Assembly: GCF_021412625.1 (NCBI RefSeq)
Contig: NZ_JAKCFI010000016.1
Location: 62,001 to 126,000, forward strand
Reading direction: 5' to 3'
Source: Myxococcus stipitatus
Lineage (GTDB): Bacteria > Myxococcota > Myxococcia > Myxococcales > Myxococcaceae
DNA: 64,000 nt
Every line of letters begins with the position of its first letter. Within the stretch, counting starts at the first letter, position 1. The translations under genes were made by a program, and so were the position numbers. Below the pieces are notes generated by a model that worked only from the letters and a program-made list of their open reading frames with translations, did not search any database and was not told the origin of the DNA. This document shows positions 25,728 through 34,098 of the stretch, in pieces.

Positions 25728-27542
25728 CTACTTCACGGGCGCGTGGAGCCGCTCCTCGAACCACCGCCGTGCGTTTCTGAGCTGGAGGTGGGTGTGGCCC
25801 GGGCGGACCTCGATGGCGCCGGTGACGCCGCCCGCGGTGGCGAGGATGAGGGCGTGGGTGACGCCGCGCCCCGAGTCCACCCGTCCGCGCAGCTCCAGGC
25901 CGCCCTCCGCCGTGGCGTGCAGGTCGCGCACCTGGACCCCCGCGTCGCTCAGCCGCAGCCGGCCGGTGACCTTCAGGTCCTTGGCCTTGAACAGGGGGGA
26001 CAGGAAGGTGGGCAGCTTCTTCTCGTCGGTGAGCAGGGCGACGAACGGGTCGGAGCTGGCGAAGGTCGAGGTGAAGCGCGTCTCCAGGGAGACGGGCTCC
26101 AGGTCGAGCGTGGCGGAGGGGAGGCTGAACGTGCCGCTCCACGCGCGCACCTGCATGTGCTTCAGGTCCGCGGACACGTGCTCCAGGTGGAGGTTCGAGC
26201 CCTCCAGTTCGAAGGCCTTCTCCCGCAGCGCCACGCGGCGCGCGTCGATGTCGAGCGTGGCCTGGAAGAGCATCCGCGTCTCCCCCGCCCAGCGTCCCTC
26301 GACGAGGTCCGTCCTCACCAGCAGGTTCAGGCGGTGGGGTTCCCGCACCGGGCCGGGCGTGTCGGAGCCGGAGACGGTGGCCTTGCCGGAGTCGATGCGC
26401 AGCGTGCGGCCCATCCAGGCGTTGAGCAGCCGCAGGTCGATGGGGTGACTGCGGGAGATGTCCACCCGCTGCTCCAAGAGCGGCGTCGGGTCGTCCGGCG
26501 CGCGCCGCGTCGCGTGGAGGGTCAGGGCGACGGCGGGCAGCTCCGCCACCGTCCCCACGCGCCCCTCGACGCGCACGGGGGCCAGGCGCACCGTCAGTTC
26601 TCCCCGCGGCCCCTGGTCGCGCGTCTGGGCCACCTCGCCCTGGAGGCTCCAGGGGGCGAGCACCCGCGCGGGGCCGAGCGCCACCTCCAGCTCCGCGCCC
26701 CGGGCCTCCACGCGGCTGCCCGGAGCGAGCACCCCCTCGTGGAACCTCAGCCGGGCGTCGAGGCTCCCCGCGCCGCCTCGCAGCCTGTCCGTGTGCGCGT
26801 CGCCCCATAGCGCCCCGAGCCAGCCCAGGTCGAACAGGGCCACATGCACGTCGACCTGGCCCTCCAGTCGATGCGCGTTCCCCAGGGGGGGATGGAGGTT
26901 GTCGAGCACCAGCGCGCCGCGGACCTCCTCGAGCGTCGCGACGCGCTCTCCCCGGGACTCCACCAGGCCTCCCGCCAGCCGCAGGTGCTCCATGTCCAGG
27001 GTGAGCCGCTGGCCGGCGACCACCCGCAGCGAGCCGTCCACCGCGCCCGGGCCGACGTAGCGCAAGCGCTCCCAGTTCACCTCCCGCACGTCGCGCAGCG
27101 CCACGCGCTCCAGGTCGACGCGCAGGGGGTGGGGCTCCGGTGGTCGGGGGACGGTCTCCAGGGGCGGCGCGGAGGCGAGCCAGAAGCGCACCCCGTGCGC
27201 CTCCACGTCGTGGGCGCGGACGTGGCGCGAGAGCAGCGCGGCGAGCGACACGTGGGCCTCCACCCGCTCCGCGTCGATGCGCCACTCCGCCGCGTTGTCA
27301 CGCTCCCACAGGGAGAAGCCCCGGAGGTGGACGGGGCCCGGCCACACCCACCAGCCGTGGCGCCACTCCAGGCGGGTGTGGGGCGTGGCGCCGTGGACGA
27401 GCGCCGACGCGAGCCCGACGTTGAGCGCCACGTTCAGCAGGGCTTCCCACGCGAGCACCAGCCCGAGCACCCCGACCCCGACGCGGAGCCAGCCGCGCCG
27501 CTTCGCGGGGGTGGCCGGGGACTGGGGCGCTCCGTCCGACAT
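25728..27542 (-). CDS. AsmA-like (DUF748-type) membrane-anchored protein
   Basis: 604 residues. One N-terminal transmembrane helix (about 19-42, VGVGVLGLVLAWEALLNVAL) is followed by a long stretch of amphipathic beta strands (RLEGQVDVHVALFDLGWL, SRVEARGAELEVALGPARVL, FTSTFASSDPFVALLTDEKK, SPLFKAKDLKVTGRLRLSDAGV). This AsmA/DUF748 style belongs to proteins that bridge the periplasm and move lipid. ATG at 27542 has GGAGG 6 nt upstream; ATG 27587 is an alternative. It is tail-to-tail with the ThrE-like gene with no gap. Family-level call by strand pattern, so function is inferred. Confidence 0.7.
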   Translation of the reverse strand: MSDGAPQSPATPAKRRGWLRVGVGVLGLVLAWEALLNVALNVGLASALVHGATPHTRLEWRHGWWVWPGPVHLRGFSLWERDNAAEWRIDAERVEAHVSLAALLSRHVRAHDVEAHGVRFWLASAPPLETVPRPPEPHPLRVDLERVALRDVREVNWERLRYVGPGAVDGSLRVVAGQRLTLDMEHLRLAGGLVESRGERVATLEEVRGALVLDNLHPPLGNAHRLEGQVDVHVALFDLGWLGALWGDAHTDRLRGGAGSLDARLRFHEGVLAPGSRVEARGAELEVALGPARVLAPWSLQGEVAQTRDQGPRGELTVRLAPVRVEGRVGTVAELPAVALTLHATRRAPDDPTPLLEQRVDISRSHPIDLRLLNAWMGRTLRIDSGKATVSGSDTPGPVREPHRLNLLVRTDLVEGRWAGETRMLFQATLDIDARRVALREKAFELEGSNLHLEHVSADLKHMQVRAWSGTFSLPSATLDLEPVSLETRFTSTFASSDPFVALLTDEKKLPTFLSPLFKAKDLKVTGRLRLSDAGVQVRDLHATAEGGLELRGRVDSGRGVTHALILATAGGVTGAIEVRPGHTHLQLRNARRWFEERLHAPVK

Positions 27543-27639
27543 CCCGGCCCTCCGGGGGTGTTGCGGGGTGCGGCCGGAGATAGTCATGGCTCCGCCGGCC
27601 CGCATCACCCCGCGAGGCGTTGCGTCCTGTCCGCGACGC

Positions 27640-28668
27640 TCAGCCCAGCGCGCTCCAGTACGGCTTCAGCGCCTGCCTGCCCGCGACCAGCGCCTGCCGG
27701 GCATCCGTGTGTACGTCGCCCGACGGGAAGTCGTCCCGCCGCCCCGCCAGCACCTCGATGCAGGCGTGCACGGACTGGGACAGCCCCTCCAGGGAGTAGC
27801 CGCCCTCCAGCAGCAGCACGAGCCTGCCGTCGCACACGCGCTCGGCGAGCGCCCGCATGGACGCGCACATGGCGGCGAAGCCCCGCTCGGTGACGTCCAT
27901 GCCGCCAATGGGGTCGTACTGGTGGGGGTCGAAGCCCGCGGACACCAGCACGAGCTGGGGCCGGTACGCCTCCGCCACCGGCAAAAGCAGCTCCTCGAAC
28001 AGCATCCCGTAGTCCGCGTCCGAGTTGCCGCCGGGCAGGCCCACGTTGACGGTGTAGCCCTCGCCCGCGCCGACCCCCACCTCCGGCGACGCGCCCGTGC
28101 CTGGGTAGTAGGGGAACTGGTGGACGGACTGGTACATCACGTCGCGGCGCGACCAGAAGGCCGCCTGGGTGCCGTTGCCGTGGTGCACGTCCCAGTCGAG
28201 CACGAGGACGCGCTCGGCGCCCAGCCTCCGCCCGGCCTCCGCCGCGATGGCCACGTTGTTGAAAAGGCAGAAGCCCATGGCCCGGTCCGGCTCCGCGTGG
28301 TGCCCGGGCGGGCGCACCAGGGCGAAGGCGTTGCGCGCCTGGCCCGCCATCACCGCCTCCACCGCCTGGATGGACGCGCCCGCCGCCAGCCGCGCCGCGT
28401 CCACGCTGTCCGGGGAGACCTGGGTATCCGCGTCGATGACGGCCCGATGTCCGCTCAGCTGCTTCATCCTCGCGAGGAGCGCCGGGGTGTGCACCGCCTC
28501 CAGCTCCGCGTCCGTGGCCGAGCGCGGAGCGGCCATCACCGTGCCCCGCACGGGCGCGCGCGCCAGCACGCCGAGGATGCGCTGCAGCCGCGCGGGGGAC
28601 TCCGGGTGGCCCTCACCCGGGTCGTGCTGGAGGAACAGGGGGTCGGTCAGCAGCAGGGTGGGCTTCAT
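27640..28668 (-). CDS. Histone deacetylase-like (class II HDAC/acetoin utilisation) hydrolase
   Basis: 342 residues of the arginase/deacetylase fold. Zn-site and catalytic landmarks: ALVRPPGHHAEPDRAMGFCLFNNVAIAA (catalytic His pair), VLVLDWDVHHGNGTQAAF (zinc Asp and His), HQFPYYPGTGASPEVG and LVLVSAGFDPHQYDPIGGM (second zinc Asp). LLLEGGYSLEGL holds the late Gly-Gly-Tyr motif. Bacterial members deacetylate acetyl-lysine, acetylpolyamines or acetoin-related compounds; the substrate here is unknown. The start at 28668 is preceded by a -10-like TAAGGT 8 nt away. Confidence 0.92.
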   Translation of the reverse strand: MKPTLLLTDPLFLQHDPGEGHPESPARLQRILGVLARAPVRGTVMAAPRSATDAELEAVHTPALLARMKQLSGHRAVIDADTQVSPDSVDAARLAAGASIQAVEAVMAGQARNAFALVRPPGHHAEPDRAMGFCLFNNVAIAAEAGRRLGAERVLVLDWDVHHGNGTQAAFWSRRDVMYQSVHQFPYYPGTGASPEVGVGAGEGYTVNVGLPGGNSDADYGMLFEELLLPVAEAYRPQLVLVSAGFDPHQYDPIGGMDVTERGFAAMCASMRALAERVCDGRLVLLLEGGYSLEGLSQSVHACIEVLAGRRDDFPSGDVHTDARQALVAGRQALKPYWSALG

Positions 28669-28676
28669 CGAGGGTG

Positions 28677-28706
28677 ACCTTACGCATCCGGGCGTGGGGA
28701 TGTCAG
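28677..28706 (-). promoter_or_regulatory. Promoter of the deacetylase gene
   Basis: On the minus strand CTGACA (28706-28701), an 18-bp spacer and TAAGGT (28682-28677), then 8 nt to the ATG at 28668. The start of transcription should coincide with the start codon. AAGG in the hexamer could also act as a weak ribosome site. Confidence 0.5.
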
Positions 28707-28750
28707 GCTCCCGCCGGGAGGAGGGGCGGGCGAGGATGGGGCCCCGGTCC

Positions 28751-28780
28751 TTGCCCTGCTGGTGTTTCCCTCCCTACAGT
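28751..28780 (+). promoter_or_regulatory. Promoter of the chemoreceptor gene
   Basis: TTGCCC, an 18-bp spacer and TACAGT, followed by 8 nt and the TTG codon at 28789. This fits leaderless initiation at TTG and argues against the GTG at 28762, which would lie upstream of the transcription start. Confidence 0.5.
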
Positions 28781-28788
28781 GCCCCGGC

Positions 28789-30846
28789 TTGAGTCCACGC
28801 TTCAAGAAACCCGGCCTGCGCAGCATCCTGCTCGGCTCCTTCGCCGTGGTGCTCGCGCTCATCCTCGGGACGCTCTACTTCGTCGTCCCCTCGCGCGTGG
28901 AGGCGTTCCTCGAGACGCGCCTGACCAAGCACGGCGAGGACAAGGCCCTCCAGGCCGCCGCCGAACTGGCCGACCAGCCCATCGCGGTGCTGCCACCGCT
29001 CCTGGAGAGCCTGCACGGAGGCGACGACGACTTCGCCCTGCTCGCCGTGCTCTCCGGAGACGGCCGGGTGGTGGCCACCCACCCGGCGAGCGCGGGCGCG
29101 TGGTTCCTCAAGGGGCTTCGCGCGCGGCAGGAGTCCGGCCCCGGCGCGTCGCTGGAGGGCTTCGCCTTCGACAACGGCAACAAGCTCATCGCCCGGCCGG
29201 TGGCCCTGCGCGAGGGCCCGGGCCAGGTGCTGGTGGTGATGGACTTCACCTCGCTGGAGGAGGTGGTCCACTCGCTGCGCAACGTGGTGCTGCTGGCGTT
29301 CGGCATCGGCCTGGCGCTGTTCCTGGTGGTGGCCTTCTTCATCTCCCGCGCGTTCATCCTCGTGCCGCTGGACGCGATGATGACCATGGCCCGCCGGCTG
29401 GCCGAGGCGGACCTCACCGGGCGCGTGGACGTGGGCTCGCGCGACGAGCTGGGCCTGCTGGCGGAGGCCCTCAACCGCATCGCCCAGAGCTGGCGCGACA
29501 CCCTGGGCCGCGTGCGCGGCGTGTCGGACGTCGTCGCGGGCGTCATCGAGCAGATCCACCGCACCGGCACCACCGTGTCCTCGGGCGCCGGCACCGTGCA
29601 GGCCCGCGTGGAGGAGACGTCCTCCTCCATGGTGCAGATGATGGCGTCCTTGCGCGGCATCGCGGAGAACGTGGAGGTCCTCTACCAGAGCGCCGAGGAG
29701 AGCAGCTCCTCCATCATGGAGATGGCCGCCACCAACGACGAGGTGGCGGAGAACGTCACCGCCATGGCCGCCAGCGTGGAGGAGACCACCAGCGCCATCG
29801 AGGAGATGACCTTCTCCATCAAGGAGGTGGCCAAGAACATCGAGGAGCTGTCCGCCTCCACGGAGGAGACGTCCTCGGCCATCAGCCAGATGGACGCGGC
29901 CATCGGTCAGGTGGAGGCCAACGCCAAGGAGACGGCGCGGCTGTCCGAGCAGGTCTTCGACGACGCCCAGACGGGCGTGGAGGCGCTGCGCAAGACGCTC
30001 ACCGGCATCGACCGCATCAAGGAGTCCAGCCGCGCGGCGGCGGACGTCATCGACAGCCTGGGGCGGCGCATCTCCGAAATCGGCAACATCCTCAACGTCA
30101 TCGACGACGTGGCGGAGCAGACGAACCTGCTCGCCCTCAACGCCGCCATCATCGCCGCCCAGGCGGGCGACCACGGCAAGGGCTTCGCCGTGGTGGCGGA
30201 GGAGATCAAGGACCTGGCCGAGCGCACCGGCGCCTCCACCAAGGAGATCGCCGAGCTCATCCGCAGCATCCAGGAGGAGAGCCGCAACGCGGTGGTGGTG
30301 ATGAACCAGGGCGCGCGCAACGTGGAGGAGGGCGTGCAGCTGGGCCGCGAGGCGGAAGGGGCGCTGCGGAAGATCAACGACAGCACCCAGAAGTCCACGC
30401 AGATGGTGAAGGCCATCGCCCGCGCCACCGTGGAGCAGGCGCGCGGCAGCAAGCAGGTGACGGCCTCCATCCACCGCATCAGCGAGACGGTGCAGCAGAT
30501 CTCCAAGGCCTCCAACGAGCAGGCCCGGGGCGGCGAGCAGATCATGAAGTCCGCCGAGAAGATGAAGATGCTCACCGCCCACGTGCAGCGCAGCAGCCAG
30601 GAGCAGGCGCACGGCAGCAAGCAGATCACCCGCTCCATCGAGAGCATCAACGAGATGGTCACCCACCTGAACCGCGCCCAGAAGGAGCAGACCAAGGGCA
30701 GCGAGCAGGTGCTCAAGGCGGTGGAGACCATCAAGGGCGTGTCCGAGCACCAGACGCGTTCGGTCAAGCAGCTCGAGGAGGCCATCGACAACCTCCAGCG
30801 CCAGGCGGAGATACTCCGGGGCGAGGTGCGGCGCTTCCGCGTCTAG
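28789..30846 (+). CDS. Methyl-accepting chemotaxis protein
   Basis: 685 residues from TTG 28789. TM1 about 10-32 (ILLGSFAVVLALILGTLYFVV), a compact periplasmic sensor of about 125 residues, TM2 (VVLLAFGIGLALFLVVAFFISRAF), HAMP, and a long coiled coil. The hairpin tip reads EQTNLLALNAAIIAAQAGDHGKGFAVVA, where the usual IEAARAGE has Ile, Gln and Asp substitutions. Beyond it, four 28-residue repeats begin EQARGSKQ, EQARGGEQ, EQAHGSKQ and EQTKGSEQ. It senses an unknown ligand and signals to CheA/CheW encoded elsewhere. The start is chosen because a good promoter ends 8 nt upstream; GTG 28762 is the alternative. Confidence 0.92.
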   Translation: MSPRFKKPGLRSILLGSFAVVLALILGTLYFVVPSRVEAFLETRLTKHGEDKALQAAAELADQPIAVLPPLLESLHGGDDDFALLAVLSGDGRVVATHPASAGAWFLKGLRARQESGPGASLEGFAFDNGNKLIARPVALREGPGQVLVVMDFTSLEEVVHSLRNVVLLAFGIGLALFLVVAFFISRAFILVPLDAMMTMARRLAEADLTGRVDVGSRDELGLLAEALNRIAQSWRDTLGRVRGVSDVVAGVIEQIHRTGTTVSSGAGTVQARVEETSSSMVQMMASLRGIAENVEVLYQSAEESSSSIMEMAATNDEVAENVTAMAASVEETTSAIEEMTFSIKEVAKNIEELSASTEETSSAISQMDAAIGQVEANAKETARLSEQVFDDAQTGVEALRKTLTGIDRIKESSRAAADVIDSLGRRISEIGNILNVIDDVAEQTNLLALNAAIIAAQAGDHGKGFAVVAEEIKDLAERTGASTKEIAELIRSIQEESRNAVVVMNQGARNVEEGVQLGREAEGALRKINDSTQKSTQMVKAIARATVEQARGSKQVTASIHRISETVQQISKASNEQARGGEQIMKSAEKMKMLTAHVQRSSQEQAHGSKQITRSIESINEMVTHLNRAQKEQTKGSEQVLKAVETIKGVSEHQTRSVKQLEEAIDNLQRQAEILRGEVRRFRV

Positions 30847-30888
30847 GAGCGTGCGCGCGCGGGGCGGATGGCTTAGGAGTAGGGGGGC

Positions 30889-32172
30889 ATGCCGACCGAA
30901 CGACAGGTGTCCGAGCGCTGGGTGGTCTTCCTCATCGGCGCGGTGCAGTTCGTCAACATCCTGGACTTCGTGATGGTGATGCCGCTGGGCCCCGACTTCG
31001 GCAAGGGGCTGGGCATCGCGTCGTCGCACATCGGCACCATCGGCGGGGCGTACACGGCCGCCGCGAGCGTGGCGGGGCTGCTGGGCGGCTACTTCCTGGA
31101 CCGCTTCGACCGGCGCAAGGCGCTGGCGGTGTCCATGCTGGGCCTGGTCGCGGCCACGGCGGCGGGGGGGCTGGCCACGGGCCTGTCCACGCTGATGCTG
31201 GCGCGCGTCCTGGCGGGCCTGTTCGGCGGGCCGGCCACGTCGCTGTCGCTGTCCATCATCGCGGACCTGATTCCGGTGGAGCGGCGCGGCCGGGCGCTGG
31301 GCGCGGTGATGGGGGCCTTCTCCGTCGCCTCCGTGGCGGGCGTGCCCATGGCGCTGAAGCTGGCCGAGCACGGCGGCTGGCGCCTGCCCTTCTTCGTGGT
31401 GGCGGCCCTGGGCTTCGCGGTGGTGGTGGGCGCCATCTTCTTCCTTCCGCCGGTGCGCGGGCACCTGGAGGGCGGCGGGCGCCCCGTGCACGCGGTGGGC
31501 GCGCTGGAGCTGCTCGGTCGCCGGGAGGTGCGGCTGTCCTTCGTCATGACGGCGGTGGTGATGATGGCGGGCTTCATCCTCATCCCCAACATCTCCGCCT
31601 ACCTCCAGCAGAACCTGGGCTACCCCCGGGACATGTTGTGGTTCCCCTACTTCGTGGGCGGCATCGTCAGCTTCGCCACGCTGCGGGTGACGGGGCCGCT
31701 GGTGGACCGGCTGGGGGCCTTCAAGGTGGGCACGCTCGGCTCGGTGTTGATTCTGGTCACGACCTACGTGGGCTTCGTGGACTTCCCCCAGTGGCTGTCC
31801 ATCCCGCTGCTCTTCGTCCTCATCATGGCGTCCATGGGGGTGCGCAATGTGGCCTACAACACGCTCACCTCGCGCGTGCCGGACAGCGACGTGCGCGCCC
31901 GCTTCATGTCGCTCCAGTCCGCCGTCCAGCACATGGCGGCGGCGCTGGGGGCCTTCCTCAGCTCCCAGCTCCTGTCGGACCTGCCCGACGGCCGGCTGGG
32001 TGGGATGTCCCGCGTGGCCTTCGTGTCCATGGCCCTGACGGTGTCGCTGCCGCCCATGCTGTGGCTGGTGGAGCGCCACGTGCGCTCCCAGGAGCGGGCG
32101 CGGGCCCCGGCGCCGCCCCCCGCCCAGGGGGTGGCCGTGCCCCTGCCCCCGGAGGCCCCCTCGCATCGATAG
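30889..32172 (+). CDS. MFS transporter (drug:H+ antiporter type)
   Basis: 427 residues with twelve predicted helices. Motif A-like GGYFLDRFDRRKALAVSMLGLV lies between TM2 and TM3, SIIADLIPVERRGRALGAVMGAFSVASVAGVP is typical of the DHA1 clade, and LTSRVPDSDVRARFMSLQSAVQHMAAALGAFLSSQLL is in the C-terminal half. The tail is Pro-rich. AGGAG lies about 10 nt before ATG 30889. It is 42 bp downstream of the chemoreceptor but likely independent. Substrate unknown. Confidence 0.9.
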   Translation: MPTERQVSERWVVFLIGAVQFVNILDFVMVMPLGPDFGKGLGIASSHIGTIGGAYTAAASVAGLLGGYFLDRFDRRKALAVSMLGLVAATAAGGLATGLSTLMLARVLAGLFGGPATSLSLSIIADLIPVERRGRALGAVMGAFSVASVAGVPMALKLAEHGGWRLPFFVVAALGFAVVVGAIFFLPPVRGHLEGGGRPVHAVGALELLGRREVRLSFVMTAVVMMAGFILIPNISAYLQQNLGYPRDMLWFPYFVGGIVSFATLRVTGPLVDRLGAFKVGTLGSVLILVTTYVGFVDFPQWLSIPLLFVLIMASMGVRNVAYNTLTSRVPDSDVRARFMSLQSAVQHMAAALGAFLSSQLLSDLPDGRLGGMSRVAFVSMALTVSLPPMLWLVERHVRSQERARAPAPPPAQGVAVPLPPEAPSHR

Positions 32173-32305
32173 GTTACGGAGTGTTTCCGGCCCGGTTGCC
32201 CCCCACCCACGGTGACGGGCGGATGGCTGGATGCGTCGAGCGGTTGCGCCGCGAGGCCCGGGGCGCGATAAACCGGGCTGCTTCCCGGGGAGTGCGCGTC
32301 AGACC

Positions 32306-32845
32306 ATGTTCAACATCGGCGCAGGCGAAATGGTGCTCATCGCGGTGGCCGCGCTGCTCGTGCTCGGGCCGCAGCGGCTGCCCGAGCTGGCGCGGGCCAT
32401 CGGCAAGTTCATGCGGGAGTTCCGTCGCCAGACGGACGAGGTCCGCAACGTCGTGGAGCGCGAGTTCTACTCCATGGACAACGAGTTCCAGGCGCCGTCG
32501 CCTCCGCCGGTGCGGCCCGGGACGAACCTGGCCCAGTCCCCGGCGCCCCAGGCCACGCCTCCGGACGTGCCCCACGCGCTGCCGCCCATGGCGGTGACGG
32601 CCGACCACCACCCGCCCCTGGGGCTGGACGAGCCGTCCCCCGCGCCGGTGCCCGCCGCGCTCGCGGAGCCGCCGCCCGCCGCCGCGCCCGCTTCCGACGT
32701 CCCGGCCGCTCCCCTGGCCGACGCGTCGCCCTCGACGACCCCGCCGTCCCCGTCCCCTGACGCCGAGGGCGTCGGGGCGGACGGCCTGCCTCGGCTCGCG
32801 CCCCTGCCCGGTACGGTGGCGCGCAACGCGCCGAAACGGAGCTGA
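32306..32845 (+). CDS. tatB: Sec-independent translocase subunit TatB (TatA/B family)
   Basis: 179 residues. N-terminal membrane helix with the Tat motif MFNIGAGEMVLIAVAALLVLGPQRLPELARAIGKFMREFRR, where Glu8 in the helix and the GPxxLPE hinge point to TatB. An amphipathic helix (about 20-55) is followed by a 120-residue Pro/Ala-rich, probably disordered tail. It docks twin-arginine substrates with TatC. tatC follows within a few bases, confirming the assignment. No TatA gene is next to it. Confidence 0.92.
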   Translation: MFNIGAGEMVLIAVAALLVLGPQRLPELARAIGKFMREFRRQTDEVRNVVEREFYSMDNEFQAPSPPPVRPGTNLAQSPAPQATPPDVPHALPPMAVTADHHPPLGLDEPSPAPVPAALAEPPPAAAPASDVPAAPLADASPSTTPPSPSPDAEGVGADGLPRLAPLPGTVARNAPKRS

Positions 32846-32880
32846 CCCTGAGTTCCCAGCCTGCCTCCGACGAGTTGCGG

Positions 32881-34086
32881 ATGAGCCTGATGGAGCACCT
32901 GTCGGAGCTCCGCGCGCGCCTGCTCAAGTGCACCCTGGCCGTGTTCGTGCTGGGGTTCGCGTCGCTGATCTTCGCCAAGCCCATCTTCGGCGTGCTGATG
33001 CAGCCGGTGCTCGCGGCCCTGCCCGAAGGCAACCGCGCGCTCATCTACACGTCCGGCATCGAGGAGATAAACGTCCTCATGAAGGTGGGCGTGTACTGCG
33101 GCATCTTCCTCACCACGCCCGTCATCCTCTGGCAGATATGGGGCTTCGTCTCTCCGGGCCTGTTCCCGGAGGAGCGCAAGTACGCGGCGCCCTTCGTCGT
33201 CTTCGGCTCCATCGCCTTCATCGTGGGCGCCAGCTTCTGCTACTTCGTGGTGCTGCCCTCCATGTTCAAGTTCCTCCTCAACGAGGAGGAGACGCTGGCG
33301 CTGGAGCAGCGGCTGGACACGGCGCGGCTGCAGGCGGACGACGCGCTGCGCTTCCTGCGCGTGGGTGACGCGGAGCGCGCGGGCGCGGTGGCGAAGGAGA
33401 CGAGCGCCCAGCTGCGCGCGGACGGCGAGGGGCAGCTCCAGGAGCCGGACCGGGCGCCCTCGGAGGCGGTGGAGCTCAAGTCCCGGCTGGACGGGCTGGG
33501 CAAGCTGGTGGACGCCGCGGCGGAGGGCTTCGGGCCCTCCGCGCGGGGCGTGCTCAAGCAGGCGGTGGAGAAGCGCGTCGAGGCGGTGAAGGCCTACGGC
33601 AAGCAGGACTACGCCCGGGCCTCCCTGGCCATGGACGAGGCGGCGAGCCTGCTGGCGGGCGTGGCGCCCACGCGCACCGAGGAGCTGGCGGGCCTGTGGA
33701 AGCTGGAGAAGGAGCTGTCCGCGGGAGAGGCGCGGCACGAGGCGGCGCGGTGGACGCGGCCCATGCTGACCATGCACGAGCAGCTGTCGCTGGTGCTGCT
33801 GCTCATCCTGGCCTTCGGCATCATCTTCGAGCTGCCGCTGGTGATGGCGCTGCTGGGCATCGTCGGGGTGGTGCAGTCGAGGTGGCTGTTCAAGTACCAG
33901 CGCCACGCCTTCGTGTTCTGCCTCATCGCCGCGGCCATCATCACCCCCACCGGCGACGTGGTGAACCTGTCGCTCATGGCCGGCCCCATGCTCATGTGCT
34001 ACGAACTGGGCGTGCTGCTCGTGTGGCTGGTGGAGAAGCGGCGGGCCCGGAACGCGACCGAGACGGGCATCACGCCGGTGACGTAG
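32881..34086 (+). CDS. tatC: Sec-independent translocase subunit TatC with a large periplasmic insertion
   Basis: 401 residues from ATG 32881, against about 250 for typical TatC. The core is intact: MEHLSELRARLLK, TSGIEEINVLMKVGVYCGIFLTTPVILWQIWGFVSPGLFPEERKYA, then the last three helices including AFGIIFELPLVMALLGIVG and ITPTGDVVNLSLMAGPMLMCYELGVLLVWL. About 160 charged, Ala-rich, helical residues (134-293) replace the short periplasmic loop between TM3 and TM4. The frame is open upstream to 32848, where a CTG lies 6 nt after GGAG, just past the tatB stop; a CTG start adding 11 residues is plausible. Translationally close to tatB. Confidence 0.93.
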   Translation: MSLMEHLSELRARLLKCTLAVFVLGFASLIFAKPIFGVLMQPVLAALPEGNRALIYTSGIEEINVLMKVGVYCGIFLTTPVILWQIWGFVSPGLFPEERKYAAPFVVFGSIAFIVGASFCYFVVLPSMFKFLLNEEETLALEQRLDTARLQADDALRFLRVGDAERAGAVAKETSAQLRADGEGQLQEPDRAPSEAVELKSRLDGLGKLVDAAAEGFGPSARGVLKQAVEKRVEAVKAYGKQDYARASLAMDEAASLLAGVAPTRTEELAGLWKLEKELSAGEARHEAARWTRPMLTMHEQLSLVLLLILAFGIIFELPLVMALLGIVGVVQSRWLFKYQRHAFVFCLIAAAIITPTGDVVNLSLMAGPMLMCYELGVLLVWLVEKRRARNATETGITPVT

Positions 34087-34098
34087 GGACGGGGCGTC

